64,000 nucleotides of DNA from Bradyrhizobium yuanmingense (GCF_900094575.1 NZ_FMAE01000004.1:186001-250000); one strand, 5' to 3'; positions 1-8,694 are shown, counted from the stretch's first letter. Numbers and translations are program-made. Notes: generated by a model from the sequence alone, not told the origin.

Positions 1-504
1 GCCGGCGGCGACATTTATCCCGCGCTGGAGAAGGGCACGATCGACGCCGCCGAGTGGGTCGGCCCCTACGATGACGAGAAGCTCGGCTTCGCCAAGGTCG
101 CCAAGTACTACTACTACCCCGGCTTCTGGGAGGGCGGTCCGACCGTCCACGCCTTCGCCAACCTGGAAAAGTTCAATGCGCTGCCGAAGAGCTACCAGGC
201 GATCCTCACCAACGCGACGGCGAACGCCAACAGCTGGATGGCTGCGCGCTACGACATGCAGAACCCGGCGGCGCTGAAGCGCCTGGTCGCCGGCGGCACC
301 CAGCTTCGTCCGTTCACCAACGAGGTGCTGGAAGCCTGCCTCAAGGCGACCAACGAGCTGTGGGCCGAGGTTTCTGGCAAGAACGCCGACTTCAAAAAGG
401 CCATTGACTCCATGCAGGCCTACCGCTCCGACGAATATCTGTGGTGGCAGGTTGCCGAATATACCTACGATAGCTTCATGATCCGCTCGCGCACCCGCGG
501 CTGA
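1..504 (+). CDS. TRAP transporter solute-binding protein, TakP/DctP family (C-terminal part)
   Basis: The reading frame is open from the first base and ends at a TGA, giving the last 167 residues of a DctP-family periplasmic binding protein. It closely matches the same part of the complete paralog just downstream: both share GGDIYPALEKGTIDAAEWVG and the PYDDEKLGF stretch, and both end in a W/F-QVAE-Y-D-xFM helix. Family knowledge: TakP-like proteins bind 2-oxo acids such as pyruvate in the periplasm and deliver them to a DctQM-type permease. The signal peptide and start lie outside the window. A strong terminator follows at once, so this gene and its paralog are probably separate transcripts. 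The exact substrate cannot be read from the sequence. Confidence 0.9.
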   Translation, partial: AGGDIYPALEKGTIDAAEWVGPYDDEKLGFAKVAKYYYYPGFWEGGPTVHAFANLEKFNALPKSYQAILTNATANANSWMAARYDMQNPAALKRLVAGGTQLRPFTNEVLEACLKATNELWAEVSGKNADFKKAIDSMQAYRSDEYLWWQVAEYTYDSFMIRSRTRG

Positions 505-530
505 TCTACGGCTTAGGTCGTAAGACCACT

Positions 531-565
531 AGCCCGGCCTCCCCAGGAGGCCGGGCTTTTTCTTT
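531..565 (+). terminator. Rho-independent terminator after first takP-like gene
   Basis: A perfect 12-bp GC-rich stem (531-542 paired with 546-557) with a 3-nt loop is followed by TTTTCTTT. It lies 27 bp after the stop codon of the partial binding-protein gene. Confidence 0.9.
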
Positions 566-659
566 GCGATCGGGATGGCATTCGGTCCCGTGATGCTCCA
601 TTCTGTCGGCAAGCCTCGCAAAGAAGGCTCCACAATTAGATCCATCAGGGTAGGAAATC

Positions 660-1748
660 ATGAAGAGAAGAGACTTCATCAAGGTCACAGGACTTGGTGC
701 GGCCGGCGCCGCCACGCTCGCGGCTCCCGCGATCGCGCAGTCGATGCCGGAAATCAAATGGCGCATGCCGACGAGCTGGCCGAAATCGCTCGACACGCTG
801 TTTGGCGGCGCCGAGATGATGTGCAAGATGGTTGCCGAGGCGACCGACAACAAATTCCAGATCCAGATCTTCGCGGCCGGCGAAATCGTGCCGGGCCTGC
901 AGGTGCTCGACGCCGTGCAGAACGGCACCTGCGAGATCGGCCACACCGCGTCCTATTATTATTTCGGCAAGGACCCGACCTTCACCTTCGGCTCGGCCGT
1001 GCCGTTCGGTCCCAACATGCGCATCAACCAGGCCTGGTACATGCTGGGCGGCGGCCGCGACGTGCTCAACGAGTTCTACAAGAGCTACAACGTCGTCTCG
1101 CTGCTCGCGGGCAACACCGGCTGCCAGATGGGCGGCTGGTTCAGGAAAGAGGTCAACACGCCCGACGATCTCAAAGGCATGAAGTTCCGCATCGGCGGCT
1201 TCACCGGCCGCGTGCTCCAGAAGCTCGGCGTGGTGCCGCAGCAGCTCGCCGGCGGTGACATCTATCCGGCGCTGGAGAAGGGCACGATCGACGCCGCCGA
1301 ATGGGTCGGGCCTTATGACGACGAGAAGCTCGGCTTCTACAAGATCGCGCCGCACTACTACTACCCCGGCTGGTGGGAAGGCGGTCCGATGCTGATGGCT
1401 TTCGTCAACCTCGACAAATGGAACGCGCTGCCGAAATATTACCAGAGCGTGCTGGAGCAGGCCGGCCACTACGCCAACAATTACATGATGGCGCGCTACG
1501 ACAACGCCAATCCGCTGGCGCTGAGGAAGCTGCTCGCGGGCGGCACCAAGCTGCACGCCTTCTCGCCCGCGATCATGGATGCCTGCTACAAGGCGGCCAA
1601 GGAGCTGCACGCCGAAGTCGCTGCGACCAATCCGAACTTCAAGAAGGTGAACGACTCGCTCGCCAAGTTCACGAGCGACGGCTATTCCTGGTTCCAGGTG
1701 GCCGAGGTCGGCTACGACATCTTCATGGCGCGGCGCTCGCAGAGCTGA
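660..1748 (+). CDS. TRAP transporter solute-binding protein, TakP/DctP family
   Basis: A complete 362-residue periplasmic binding protein. The N-terminus MKRRDFIK carries a twin-arginine pair (R3, R4) followed by a hydrophobic stretch and an AIA|Q cleavage site near residue 26, so Tat export is likely. The body shows TakP-type signatures: KSLDTLFGGAE, a GNTGxQMGGWFRKE segment, GGDIYPALEKGTIDAAEWVG and the PGWWEGGP loop. In Rhodobacter TakP, residues of this kind bind a 2-oxo acid with a metal ion; that ligand is known for the family and only inferred here. An SD-like GGGTAGGA precedes the ATG. It is a tandem paralog of the truncated gene upstream. The permease genes (dctQ, dctM) lie 5-7 kb downstream on the other strand, so this locus is split. 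Confidence 0.92.
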   Translation: MKRRDFIKVTGLGAAGAATLAAPAIAQSMPEIKWRMPTSWPKSLDTLFGGAEMMCKMVAEATDNKFQIQIFAAGEIVPGLQVLDAVQNGTCEIGHTASYYYFGKDPTFTFGSAVPFGPNMRINQAWYMLGGGRDVLNEFYKSYNVVSLLAGNTGCQMGGWFRKEVNTPDDLKGMKFRIGGFTGRVLQKLGVVPQQLAGGDIYPALEKGTIDAAEWVGPYDDEKLGFYKIAPHYYYPGWWEGGPMLMAFVNLDKWNALPKYYQSVLEQAGHYANNYMMARYDNANPLALRKLLAGGTKLHAFSPAIMDACYKAAKELHAEVAATNPNFKKVNDSLAKFTSDGYSWFQVAEVGYDIFMARRSQS

Positions 1749-1770
1749 TCGCGTCCCGATCGGATGCGGC

Positions 1771-1800
1771 ACGCCCCGGAGCGAAAGGCTCCGGGGCGTT
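1771..1800 (+). terminator. Probable terminator hairpin after takP-like gene
   Basis: Perfect 12-bp stem 1771-1782 / 1788-1799 with a GAAAG loop, 22 bp past the stop codon. The following bases are only weakly T-rich, so termination efficiency is uncertain. Confidence 0.65.
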
Positions 1801-2186
1801 GTCGCTGCTGTTGGGAGGGCGTCCAACCAAAACATCGAAAACAACCCCATGCACAGTAGACCGGGGCAGCGATATCAATGACTTGACTTCGTTACCACGA
1901 GCGATTGCGAAATTACCGAAATTTTTGACCCGTCGGGCAAAACAGTGGTAGACATGCATCATCGCCCGATCCGAAATCGTGGCGCTGAACGATGCCCCCG
2001 ATGCGCTTCGATCCCGATGAAATTCAAAGAGCGCTGCGCAAGGCCTGGTCGATGTCCTTTTCCGTTAGTGCCGGCGCGCGTCGTAATGGAAAGGTCCGCG
2101 CGTTGGGGCAAGCTGAGTCTTAGCAGCCGAGCTTAGTTGCCGCCAGAGGCGGACCATCGGTCGGCTGCCGAGCATCGGAAGCGCGG
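1800..2186. other. Intergenic region with possible gene remnant
   Basis: About 390 bp without a convincing intact gene. Around 1840-1960 the base composition is clearly more AT-rich than its surroundings. The only coding-like piece is the short frame at 2001-2123, listed separately. No RNA gene or clear promoter was recognised. Confidence 0.4.
2001..2123 (+). pseudogene. Possible truncated remnant of a YunG-like gene
   Basis: A 40-codon frame starts MRFDPDEIQRALRKAWS and then loses resemblance to any family I know. The opening resembles the N-terminus of YunG-family proteins (xxALRKSWSxETS type), whose usual length is above 100 residues. The frame ends in TAG soon after. The resemblance is from memory and short, so this could equally be chance. 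No function should be inferred. Confidence 0.22.
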
Positions 2187-2396
2187 CTAGCGAACGACGC
2201 CTGCTGCGTCTCTTGCGCTTGGCATGAGCCAGTCGAGCCCGAGCAGGGCAGCTTCGAGAATGACGAAGGCGACAATTCCGCCGATCCAGCCGAAGAACAC
2301 GATCGAAAAGGTGCCGAGCAGGATCGCGCAGAAGACGTCGGCGAGCACCTTGCAAATGCGGAAGGCTTGGTCTTCGCCAGATGGAAAATACGACAT
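2187..2396 (-). CDS. Small hydrophobic membrane protein
   Basis: A 69-residue protein beginning MSYFPSGEDQAF, with one long hydrophobic stretch (about residues 20-55, probably two membrane passes) around an FFGWIGGIVAF segment. The start at 2396 is preferred over an in-frame ATG seven codons upstream because GGAGG sits about 7 nt before it. It is transcribed towards the takP-like genes and stands alone between the TRAP gene and the two-component genes. I do not recognise a family. The good SD and membrane-protein composition argue that it is real. Confidence 0.55.
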   Translation of the reverse strand: MSYFPSGEDQAFRICKVLADVFCAILLGTFSIVFFGWIGGIVAFVILEAALLGLDWLMPSARDAAGVVR

Positions 2397-2648
2397 CGGG
2401 CTCCTCCAGGCGCTCATCCTGAGCGCTTGGATTTAACGACACGCCAAAACGAATGTTCCGTGGGTCAATCTTCGGCCGGCGATGATCATGTGGTCGATGA
2501 CCGGGTTCATGCGCAGCGCTGGCTTACACTGACCTGACAAGGAGAGGCTATTCGGCGCTTTTTCGCTGGCCGCGGCGCCCCGAATGCTGGAAAAGAGCGC
2601 AGATGCGGCGCGAGCGGTGCGGTATCAGGAACGTCCAGCGGATATGCG

Positions 2649-3323
2649 ATGCGGCTTCTGATCGTCGAGGACAATGCCGAGCTGTCGCGGCTCGTGGCCG
2701 GTGGGCTGGCCGCAGCCGGCTATGAGAGCGACATCGTGGGCAGCGCGGCCGAGGCGCGCGAGGCGGTGAACAGCGTCAGCTATGCCGCGATGATCCTCGA
2801 CCTCGGTCTGCCCGATGCCGACGGCCTGTCGGTGCTGCGCGAGCTGCGCCTCAAGATGGAGCCGCTGCCGGTGCTGGTGCTGACCGCGCGCGGCGGCTTG
2901 CAGGACCGCGTCACCGGCCTGCGCAGCGGCGCCGACGACTATTTGGCAAAACCGTTCGCGATGGAGGAGCTGGTGGCGCGGCTGGAGGCCATCCTGCGCC
3001 GCCCCGGCCAGTTGCTCGGCCGCTCGCTCACTCTCGCCAACCTCGTCTACGACACCGAGAGCCGGCAGATCTTCGTCGACGACCAGCCGCGGATCATCTC
3101 CGCGCGCGAGACCTCGGTGCTCGAGATCCTGCTGCGCCGGCAGGGGCGGGTGGTACCGAAGAAGAACGTCGAGGACCACATCTTCGGTCTCGAAGGCGAC
3201 GTCGCCTCCAATGCGATCGAGGTCTACGTGTCGCGGCTGCGCAAGCAGCTGACTGAACACGGCGCCAAGGTCGTGATCCATACGATCCGTGGCGTCGGCT
3301 ATCTCATGACCGAGGAGAAATAG
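2649..3323 (+). CDS. OmpR/PhoB-family response regulator
   Basis: A 224-residue response regulator. The receiver domain (about 1-115) shows the acidic pair in VEDN, the phospho-acceptor D51 in MILDLGLPDADG, the conserved T in LVLTARG and K in YLAKPF. The C-terminal part (about 125-222) is a winged-helix DNA-binding domain ending in the typical SRLRKQL and IRGVGYL motifs. It resembles TctD/QseB-type regulators. The kinase gene starts 1 nt after its stop codon, so the two are co-transcribed. The position next to TakP-like TRAP genes suggests it controls transport of small carboxylates. That role is inferred from neighbourhood only. Confidence 0.93.
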   Translation: MRLLIVEDNAELSRLVAGGLAAAGYESDIVGSAAEAREAVNSVSYAAMILDLGLPDADGLSVLRELRLKMEPLPVLVLTARGGLQDRVTGLRSGADDYLAKPFAMEELVARLEAILRRPGQLLGRSLTLANLVYDTESRQIFVDDQPRIISARETSVLEILLRRQGRVVPKKNVEDHIFGLEGDVASNAIEVYVSRLRKQLTEHGAKVVIHTIRGVGYLMTEEK

Positions 3324-3324
3324 C

Positions 3325-4698
3325 GTGCCCGCCGCGGGCCGTGCCGGATCGCTGACCTTCAAATCGCTGATCTCGCGCATCGTGTTTCTGCACATCGTCG
3401 CGGTCGCGATGGTCGCGATCTTCCTGCCGCTGGTGTTGTTCTGGCTGCTCAACTCCGAGATCGACCAGCTGCATCGCGATGCCATGCGCGCGCAGGCCGA
3501 GGTGCTGGCGGAGCGCATCGTCGCGCAGCCGGACGGCACGTTGACCTTCAACCTGCCCGACAGCCTCAAGGGGCTCTATTCGGACGCCTACGGCCGCTAC
3601 CAGTTCGACATTCGCGATGCCGACGGAAGGTTGCTGTTCTCCTCGCACCGGCGTTCCGCCGCGACGGCGCCCTCCCGTTTCTCCGACACCGTCTCCGGCG
3701 CCAGCGTCACGCGAGACGTTGCCGGCAAGACGGTGGGCATCCAGGTTGCCGAGGATCTGGCCCACCGGGACGTCATCATCGACGATATCGTCTCGAACTT
3801 TTTTCGGCGGGTCGGGTGGATCACCGTCCCGATCCTCCTGGTCCTGCTTGCCATCGACATCATCATCTTCCGCCGCGCGATCGCGCCGTTGTGGAAGGCC
3901 TCCCAGGAGGCCAGCAACATCGGCCCTGCACGCACCGACATTCGCCTGCCGACCGAGCAGATTCCGCGCGAGATCGTGCCGCTGGTCACCGCCGTGAACC
4001 AGGCGCTCGACCGCCTCGAGGCCGGCTTTCGCGTGCAGCGGCAGTTCACGGCGGATGCCGCGCATCAATTGCGCACGCCGCTGGCGATCCTGCGCACGCG
4101 GATCGAGACGCTCGGCGACGGCGCGGAACGGCGGGCGCTGCATGCCGACATCGAGGCGATGAGCCGGATCGTCGCCCAGCTGCTTGAGATCGCCGAGCTC
4201 GACACCCTGGTGCTCGATCCCGGCGAGACCGCGGATTTGCGCGCCGTCTGTGCCGAGGTGGTCGGCTCGATCGCTCCGTTCGCGATCGCGCAACGCAAGG
4301 ACATCGCGCTGAAGGGCACCGACGCACCGGTCCTGATCCACGGCAATTCGGAGATGCTGCAGCGCGCGGTGTTCAATCTTGCCGAAAACGCCATCAAGTT
4401 CACGGCGGAGGGCACCACCGTCGAGGTCGAGGTGGGGGAGGACGGTTCGGTGCGGGTGCGCGATTCCGGCCCGGGGATCGCGGAGGCTGAGCGCGAGCTG
4501 ATCTTCCAGCGCTTCTGGCGCGCCGACCGCCGGCGCAGTGACGGCGCGGGGCTGGGGCTCTCGATCGTGCGCGCCGTGGCGGATGATCACGCCGCCACGG
4601 TGTCGGTGGAGAACCTGCCCGGCGGCGGTGCGGAGTTCACGCTGCGGTTTCGGCTGGCGGACAAGGTCACGATGGAGGAGGAACTGGCCCGGCAATGA
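3325..4698 (+). CDS. Sensor histidine kinase (TctE/QseC-like)
   Basis: A 457-residue membrane kinase with a GTG start directly after the regulator stop. It has a membrane helix at about 16-42, a periplasmic sensor of about 120 residues, a second helix at about 163-182 (VGWITVPILLVLLAIDIIIF), then a linker and a HisKA domain with the phospho-accepting H247 in AAHQLRTPLAIL. The ATPase domain follows: N-box NLAENAIKF near 351, G1 box DSGPGI near 381, G2 box GAGLGLSIV near 408. All catalytic boxes are intact. It should phosphorylate the preceding regulator. The ligand is unknown. TctE-type kinases sense tricarboxylates, which would fit the TRAP neighbourhood. Confidence 0.92.
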   Translation: MPAAGRAGSLTFKSLISRIVFLHIVAVAMVAIFLPLVLFWLLNSEIDQLHRDAMRAQAEVLAERIVAQPDGTLTFNLPDSLKGLYSDAYGRYQFDIRDADGRLLFSSHRRSAATAPSRFSDTVSGASVTRDVAGKTVGIQVAEDLAHRDVIIDDIVSNFFRRVGWITVPILLVLLAIDIIIFRRAIAPLWKASQEASNIGPARTDIRLPTEQIPREIVPLVTAVNQALDRLEAGFRVQRQFTADAAHQLRTPLAILRTRIETLGDGAERRALHADIEAMSRIVAQLLEIAELDTLVLDPGETADLRAVCAEVVGSIAPFAIAQRKDIALKGTDAPVLIHGNSEMLQRAVFNLAENAIKFTAEGTTVEVEVGEDGSVRVRDSGPGIAEAERELIFQRFWRADRRRSDGAGLGLSIVRAVADDHAATVSVENLPGGGAEFTLRFRLADKVTMEEELARQ

Positions 4699-4754
4699 CA
4701 ATGCACCTTTTCCCGTGCGCGGAGCAGGGAGGCCCGGATGGCGCTTGAGGTATG

Positions 4755-4769
4755 TATGACACTGTCATA
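4755..4769. promoter_or_regulatory. Palindrome upstream of parD, candidate autoregulatory operator
   Basis: TATGACA-c-TGTCATA, a perfect 7-bp inverted repeat with a 1-nt centre, lies 32 bp before the parD start codon. ParD-type antitoxins commonly repress their own operon through short palindromes at this position. The functional assignment is inference. Confidence 0.45.
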
Positions 4770-4801
4770 TCTTGCGTTGTAGAGCACTGAAGGGGAACCA
4801 C

Positions 4802-5077
4802 ATGCGGACCAGCAAGCCGATCACCGTGACTCTTGGCCCGCAGCGCGCGAGCCTGGAAGCCCGCCTGAAGTCAGGCGAATATGCCTCTGCCAGCGAAGTC
4901 ATGCGCTCGGCCCTCCGCGCCCTCGATCGTCAGGATGCCGCGCTTGACGAATATCTGGCCGCCAAGGTCCAAGCTTCGGTCCAGGATCCCCGCCCAAGCG
5001 TTGCTGCGAGTGACGTTTTCAAGCGCCTGCGGACTCGTCACGCCAGAAACGTGAAGGCAGCCAAGCGTGGCACTTAA
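4802..5077 (+). CDS. parD: ParD-type ribbon-helix-helix antitoxin
   Basis: A 91-residue protein. Residues 1-45 have the ribbon-helix-helix pattern of ParD/CopG antitoxins: a beta strand (KPITVTLGP), then SGEYASASEVMRSALRAL, a hallmark of the family. The C-terminal half is charged and would wrap the toxin. The start at 4802 is chosen because AGGGGAACC lies just upstream; an upstream in-frame ATG lacks an SD. The parE frame begins inside its last codons with an 11-nt overlap, which is typical of parDE operons. The antitoxin is intact although the toxin is broken, so it may persist as a stand-alone repressor or as an anti-toxin for related modules elsewhere. Confidence 0.88.
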   Translation: MRTSKPITVTLGPQRASLEARLKSGEYASASEVMRSALRALDRQDAALDEYLAAKVQASVQDPRPSVAASDVFKRLRTRHARNVKAAKRGT

Positions 5078-5362
5078 GGTCGTATTCCGACCGGAGGCGG
5101 AGGCCGATCTGGTCGGCCTTTACGAGTACATCGCAGAACGTGCCGGCTACTGAATTGCAGGCGGCTATATCGACCGTATCGAGAAGGCATGCATGGCTCT
5201 CGCCACCTTTCCCAAACGTGGGACCAGTCGCGACATCTTCTTCCAGGTCTGCGTACCGTCGGATTCGAGCGGCGCGTGACGATCGCGTTCCGTGTCCTGA
5301 AGACAGAGGTCGAGATCGTCACAATCGCATATGCCGGACGTCATTTCGAAGACGATCTCTGA
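5067..5362 (+). pseudogene. parE: Disrupted ParE/RelE-superfamily toxin gene
   Basis: From the GTG at 5067 the frame reads VALKVVFRPEAEADLVGLYE, the typical ParE start, but meets TGA at 5151-5153 after 28 codons. The same frame resumes as IAGGYIDRIEKACMALATFP up to about 5237. The sequence then continues one frame over as PGLRTVGFERRVTIAF, ending GRHFEDDL and TGA at 5360. Two independent lesions, a stop and a frameshift at about 5237-5242, interrupt an otherwise full-length ParE of about 97 residues. The overlap with parD is preserved. It is very probably non-functional, unless the sequence contains two errors. Confidence 0.85.
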
Positions 5363-5452
5363 ACGCTTCCTGTTCCTGACGGAACAGCTTCGCTCGGTCT
5401 CGTTCGCCGTGGAGAGCGGCAAGCCTGAAAGTGAAACGCGGCGACCGAGCCG

Positions 5453-6742
5453 CTATTTCAGCTTGCCGGTGGACAGGTCCATGATCATGCGTGTCGTCAG
5501 ATACAGCCGCGGCACGATGCTGCCCATCTGCACATATTCGGCATCGTTGGAGTGCGCGCCGAAGGCCGACAGGCCCATGCCTTCCACCACGGCTCCTTTG
5601 GATTGCAGCGCGGCGAAAGCCGCGTCGGTGCCGCCGCCGATGGCCTTCTCGTCGACCTTGAGGGATAGTCCGATCTCCCCATAGATCGTCTTGCCATAGG
5701 CCGCCACCCGGCGCGAGGCCTCACTGGGTTCGAGCGGCGGGCGCCGCACCTCGAACTTCAGCTCGACTCTGGAATCGGGCAGCAGGCGATTCTTGATCTT
5801 GTCCTGCAGCGCCTTCTGCAACTCGTCGAAGTCGGACACCTTGAGGGCGCGCGCGTCGGCCTGGGCCGTCGCCTCGGCAGGGATCACATTGCGGTTGGTT
5901 CCGGACTTGGACACCGTCCAATTCAGCTTCAGGCCCTGCTCGGGCTTGGACAAGTCCTTCATCTGCAGCACCTGGTGCGAGAGCTCGTACAGCGCATTCA
6001 CGCCGCCTTCGGGCCGTGCGCCGGCATGTGACGACTTGCCATGCACGGTAAGATAGGCCGAGCCGATGCCGCTGGTGGCGAGGCGCAGCGTGCCGTCGGT
6101 GCCGCCGCCTTCGAACGAGAACACCACGTCCTGATCCGAGGCGAGCTTGGTGATGGTGCTGCGCCAGCCGGGCGAGGAGATCTCCTCGTCGCCGTTCGTG
6201 AGCACCGTGAGCGTGCCGTAATCCCTGAAGTTCAGCTTCTGCAGCAATGCTACGGTATGGAGAATGAGCGCGATGCCCTGCTTGTCGTCGGCAATGCCGA
6301 GCCCGTAGGCCTTGTCGCCGTCGATGCGGAACGGCTGGTCCTTCAGCATGCCCTTCAGGTACACCGTGTCCATGTGGGCAATCAGCATGATCTTCTTGGA
6401 CCCCGTGCCCTTGAACACGGCGTGTACGGCCGGCCCGATCTTTTCGGGGGTGTCGTCGAGGCGATAGATGTCAGTCGGCTGCAGGATCTCCACCGTGCCG
6501 CCGAGTTGCTTGAGCTGACCGGCAATGCGCTCGGCGATCTGGTTCAGGCCTTCGATGTCCTTGCTGCCGGATTCGATGTTGACGAGATCGCGCAGCGTGT
6601 CGAGCAGCGGCTGCTGTTCCTTCTGCGCCAGCGCATGGACGTTGGCGACCGGCTCGGCGTGCACCAGCGTTGCGGCAGATGCCAGCCAGAGTGAGGCGAT
6701 CAACGTTCCAAAGAACGTGGAAGCGAGGTGCGATCGGGGCAT
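5453..6742 (-). CDS. Secreted M20-family metallopeptidase (glutamate carboxypeptidase-like)
   Basis: A 429-residue protein with a Sec-type signal peptide (hydrophobic 8-24, VHA|E cleavage near 29). Metal-site motifs of the M20A carboxypeptidase G2 group are present: H123-x-D125 in LIAHMDTVY, D152 in GIADDKQG, the catalytic/metal pair E186-E187 in TNGDEEISS, a later acidic residue in FEGGGTDG, and a final His in GAHSNDAEYV. The dimerisation (lid) domain sits between about 215 and 325. Such enzymes remove C-terminal glutamate from peptides or folate analogues in the periplasm. The substrate here is unknown. It is a monocistronic gene facing the broken parE and is separated from the TRAP permease genes by a repeat element. 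Confidence 0.88.
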   Translation of the reverse strand: MPRSHLASTFFGTLIASLWLASAATLVHAEPVANVHALAQKEQQPLLDTLRDLVNIESGSKDIEGLNQIAERIAGQLKQLGGTVEILQPTDIYRLDDTPEKIGPAVHAVFKGTGSKKIMLIAHMDTVYLKGMLKDQPFRIDGDKAYGLGIADDKQGIALILHTVALLQKLNFRDYGTLTVLTNGDEEISSPGWRSTITKLASDQDVVFSFEGGGTDGTLRLATSGIGSAYLTVHGKSSHAGARPEGGVNALYELSHQVLQMKDLSKPEQGLKLNWTVSKSGTNRNVIPAEATAQADARALKVSDFDELQKALQDKIKNRLLPDSRVELKFEVRRPPLEPSEASRRVAAYGKTIYGEIGLSLKVDEKAIGGGTDAAFAALQSKGAVVEGMGLSAFGAHSNDAEYVQMGSIVPRLYLTTRMIMDLSTGKLK

Positions 6743-6816
6743 GAGCGGACAGTCCTTCGGTTGAAGAAGGAGCCGATATGCCTGTGTTCGCGGCGCTTGT
6801 CACGCGGCCGTGCTGC

Positions 6817-6976
6817 ACCCTCTCCCCTGGTGGGAGAGGGCGGCTTCGCGATAGCGAAGCCGGGTGAGGGGTTGTCTCCGCGAGTCCGACGGCGAGTAAA
6901 ATGCGCGGAGAGAAACCCCTCATCCGGCGCGAACTGCGTTCGCGCCACCTTCTCCCACAAGGGGAGAAGGGAAGAG
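6817..6976. repeat. Dispersed palindromic repeat, family A (copy 1)
   Basis: The element begins with a CCCTCTCCCC...GGGAGAGGG hairpin, then an internal hairpin (GGCTTCGCGATAGCGAAGCC), GGGTGAGGGGT, a spacer, and CCCCTCATCCGGCGC...GCGCCACC followed by CTTCTCCC...GGGAGAAGG. The same architecture recurs at 14373-14517 and 24183-24340, with a minimal version at 21286-21306. It lies between two genes transcribed in the same direction. Confidence 0.85.
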
Positions 6977-7011
6977 GGTGTGGGCGCTCGCTGCTAGAAC
7001 CAGTTGTCGCA

Positions 7012-8667
7012 CTACTTCTGCGGAGGGCCGAGATCCAGCGGAGGCAGCTCGATCTGCGGCACCTCGATCTTGATCGTGCTGGGATCGATGTTCGTCTGCA
7101 CGCCCTTGTAGTGCATCACCATCGACGGGAACGCGATCACGAGGCCGACCATGATGATCTGGATGACGACGAAGGGCACCGCACCCCAATAGATCTGGCC
7201 GGTGGTGACGGGGTCCATCCGCTTGCCAGTGACCCGATCGGTGTATCGCTCCTTCGGCGCGACGGACCGGAGATAGAACAGCGCGAATCCGAACGGCGGG
7301 TGCATGAACGAGGTCTGCATATTGACGCCGAGAATGACGCCGAACCAGATCAGGTCGATGCCGAGCTTCTCGGCGGCCGGTCCCAGTAGCGGGATCACGA
7401 TGAAGGCCAGCTCGAAGAAGTCGAGGAAGAAGGCCAGTACGAATACGAGCGCGTTGACGAAGATCAGGAAGCCGATCTGGCCGCCCGGCAGCGATGTGAG
7501 CAGGTGCTCGACCCAGACGTGACCGTTGACCCCGTAAAAGGTGAGCGAAAAGATGCGGGCGCCGACCAGGATGAACACGACGAAGGCCGACAGCTTGGCG
7601 GTCGATTCCGTGGCCTGCCGTATCAGGTCCCAGCTCAGCCGCCGCTTCACGGCACCGAGAATGAGGGCGCCGGCGGCACCCATCGCACCGCCTTCGGTCG
7701 GCGTGGCGATGCCGATGAAGATCGTGCCCAGCACCAGGAAGATCAGGAACAGCGGCGGCACCATCACGAAGGTGGTCTGCTGCGCCATCTTCGAGAGGAA
7801 ACGGAATCCGGTCAGCTTATCCACCACCCAGTTCAGCACGGCGACGGCGAATGCGAAGATGATGCCGTAGAACATGCTGAGCACCACGTAATCGGCGCCA
7901 CGAGTGCTGGAATTGCGCATCATGAGCCATCCGAATGCGCAGCTCGCGAGGAACAGCACACCGAGCGATACAAGGCCGCGATCGCCGTTCTCTTCGCGGA
8001 AGCCGATGGCGTCCTTCGGCAGGCCGGGCGTCGCCTTCGGCCAGATCATGCTGACGAGGAAAGCGTATCCGGCGTAGAGGGCGGCAAGCACGAGGCCCGG
8101 GATGAAGGCGCCTTCGTACATGTCGCCGACGGACTTGCCGAGCTGGTCGGCCATCACGATCAGGACGAGGGAGGGCGGAATGATTTGCGCGAGCGTGCCG
8201 GAGGCGGCGATGACGCCGGCGGCCACGCGGCGATCATAGCCATAGCGCAGCATGATCGGCAGCGAGATCAGGCCCATCGAGATCACGGACGCCGCGACCA
8301 CGCCGGTGGTCGCAGCGAGCAGCGCGCCGACGAAGATCACGGCATAGGCGAGGCCGCCGCGGATCGTGCCGAACAGCTGGCCGATCGTGTCGAGCAGGTC
8401 CTCGGCCATGCCCGACCGCTCCAGCACCAATCCCATGAAGGTGAAGAAGGGGATCGCGAGCAGCGTGTCGTTGTTCATCACGCCATAGACGCGCTCCGGC
8501 AAGGCCTGGAGGAAGTCGGGGTGAAACTGGCCGAGCTCGACGCCGATGATGGCGAAGAACAGGCCGACGGCGCCGAGCGAGAATGCCGCCGGATAGCCGA
8601 GCAGCAGCATGACGACCAGCGATACGAACATGATGGGCGCCATATTGGCGATGATGAATGCGGTCAT
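7012..8667 (-). CDS. TRAP transporter large permease (DctM/TakM type)
   Basis: A 551-residue polytopic protein of the DctM family. The N-terminus (MAPIMFVSLVVMLLLGYPAAF) and the repeats ATTGVVAASVISMGLISLPIML and SGTLAQIIPPSLVLIVMAD are characteristic of the sodium-coupled substrate channel. It is longer than the usual DctM of about 430 residues because of an extra loop and membrane segments between about 205 and 310. The start is 27 nt after the dctQ stop, so they form one unit. It should work with a TakP-like binding protein; the two candidates in this window lie more than 5 kb away on the opposite strand. Confidence 0.92.
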   Translation of the reverse strand: MTAFIIANMAPIMFVSLVVMLLLGYPAAFSLGAVGLFFAIIGVELGQFHPDFLQALPERVYGVMNNDTLLAIPFFTFMGLVLERSGMAEDLLDTIGQLFGTIRGGLAYAVIFVGALLAATTGVVAASVISMGLISLPIMLRYGYDRRVAAGVIAASGTLAQIIPPSLVLIVMADQLGKSVGDMYEGAFIPGLVLAALYAGYAFLVSMIWPKATPGLPKDAIGFREENGDRGLVSLGVLFLASCAFGWLMMRNSSTRGADYVVLSMFYGIIFAFAVAVLNWVVDKLTGFRFLSKMAQQTTFVMVPPLFLIFLVLGTIFIGIATPTEGGAMGAAGALILGAVKRRLSWDLIRQATESTAKLSAFVVFILVGARIFSLTFYGVNGHVWVEHLLTSLPGGQIGFLIFVNALVFVLAFFLDFFELAFIVIPLLGPAAEKLGIDLIWFGVILGVNMQTSFMHPPFGFALFYLRSVAPKERYTDRVTGKRMDPVTTGQIYWGAVPFVVIQIIMVGLVIAFPSMVMHYKGVQTNIDPSTIKIEVPQIELPPLDLGPPQK

Positions 8668-8694
8668 GGATTCCCCCTACACCGTCGCCAACGG

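Noticed and set aside
5370..5387. CTGTTCC-TGAC-GGAACAG hairpin after the broken parE as a terminator
   Set aside because: Stem of 7 bp without a following T run; it may be an incidental structure.
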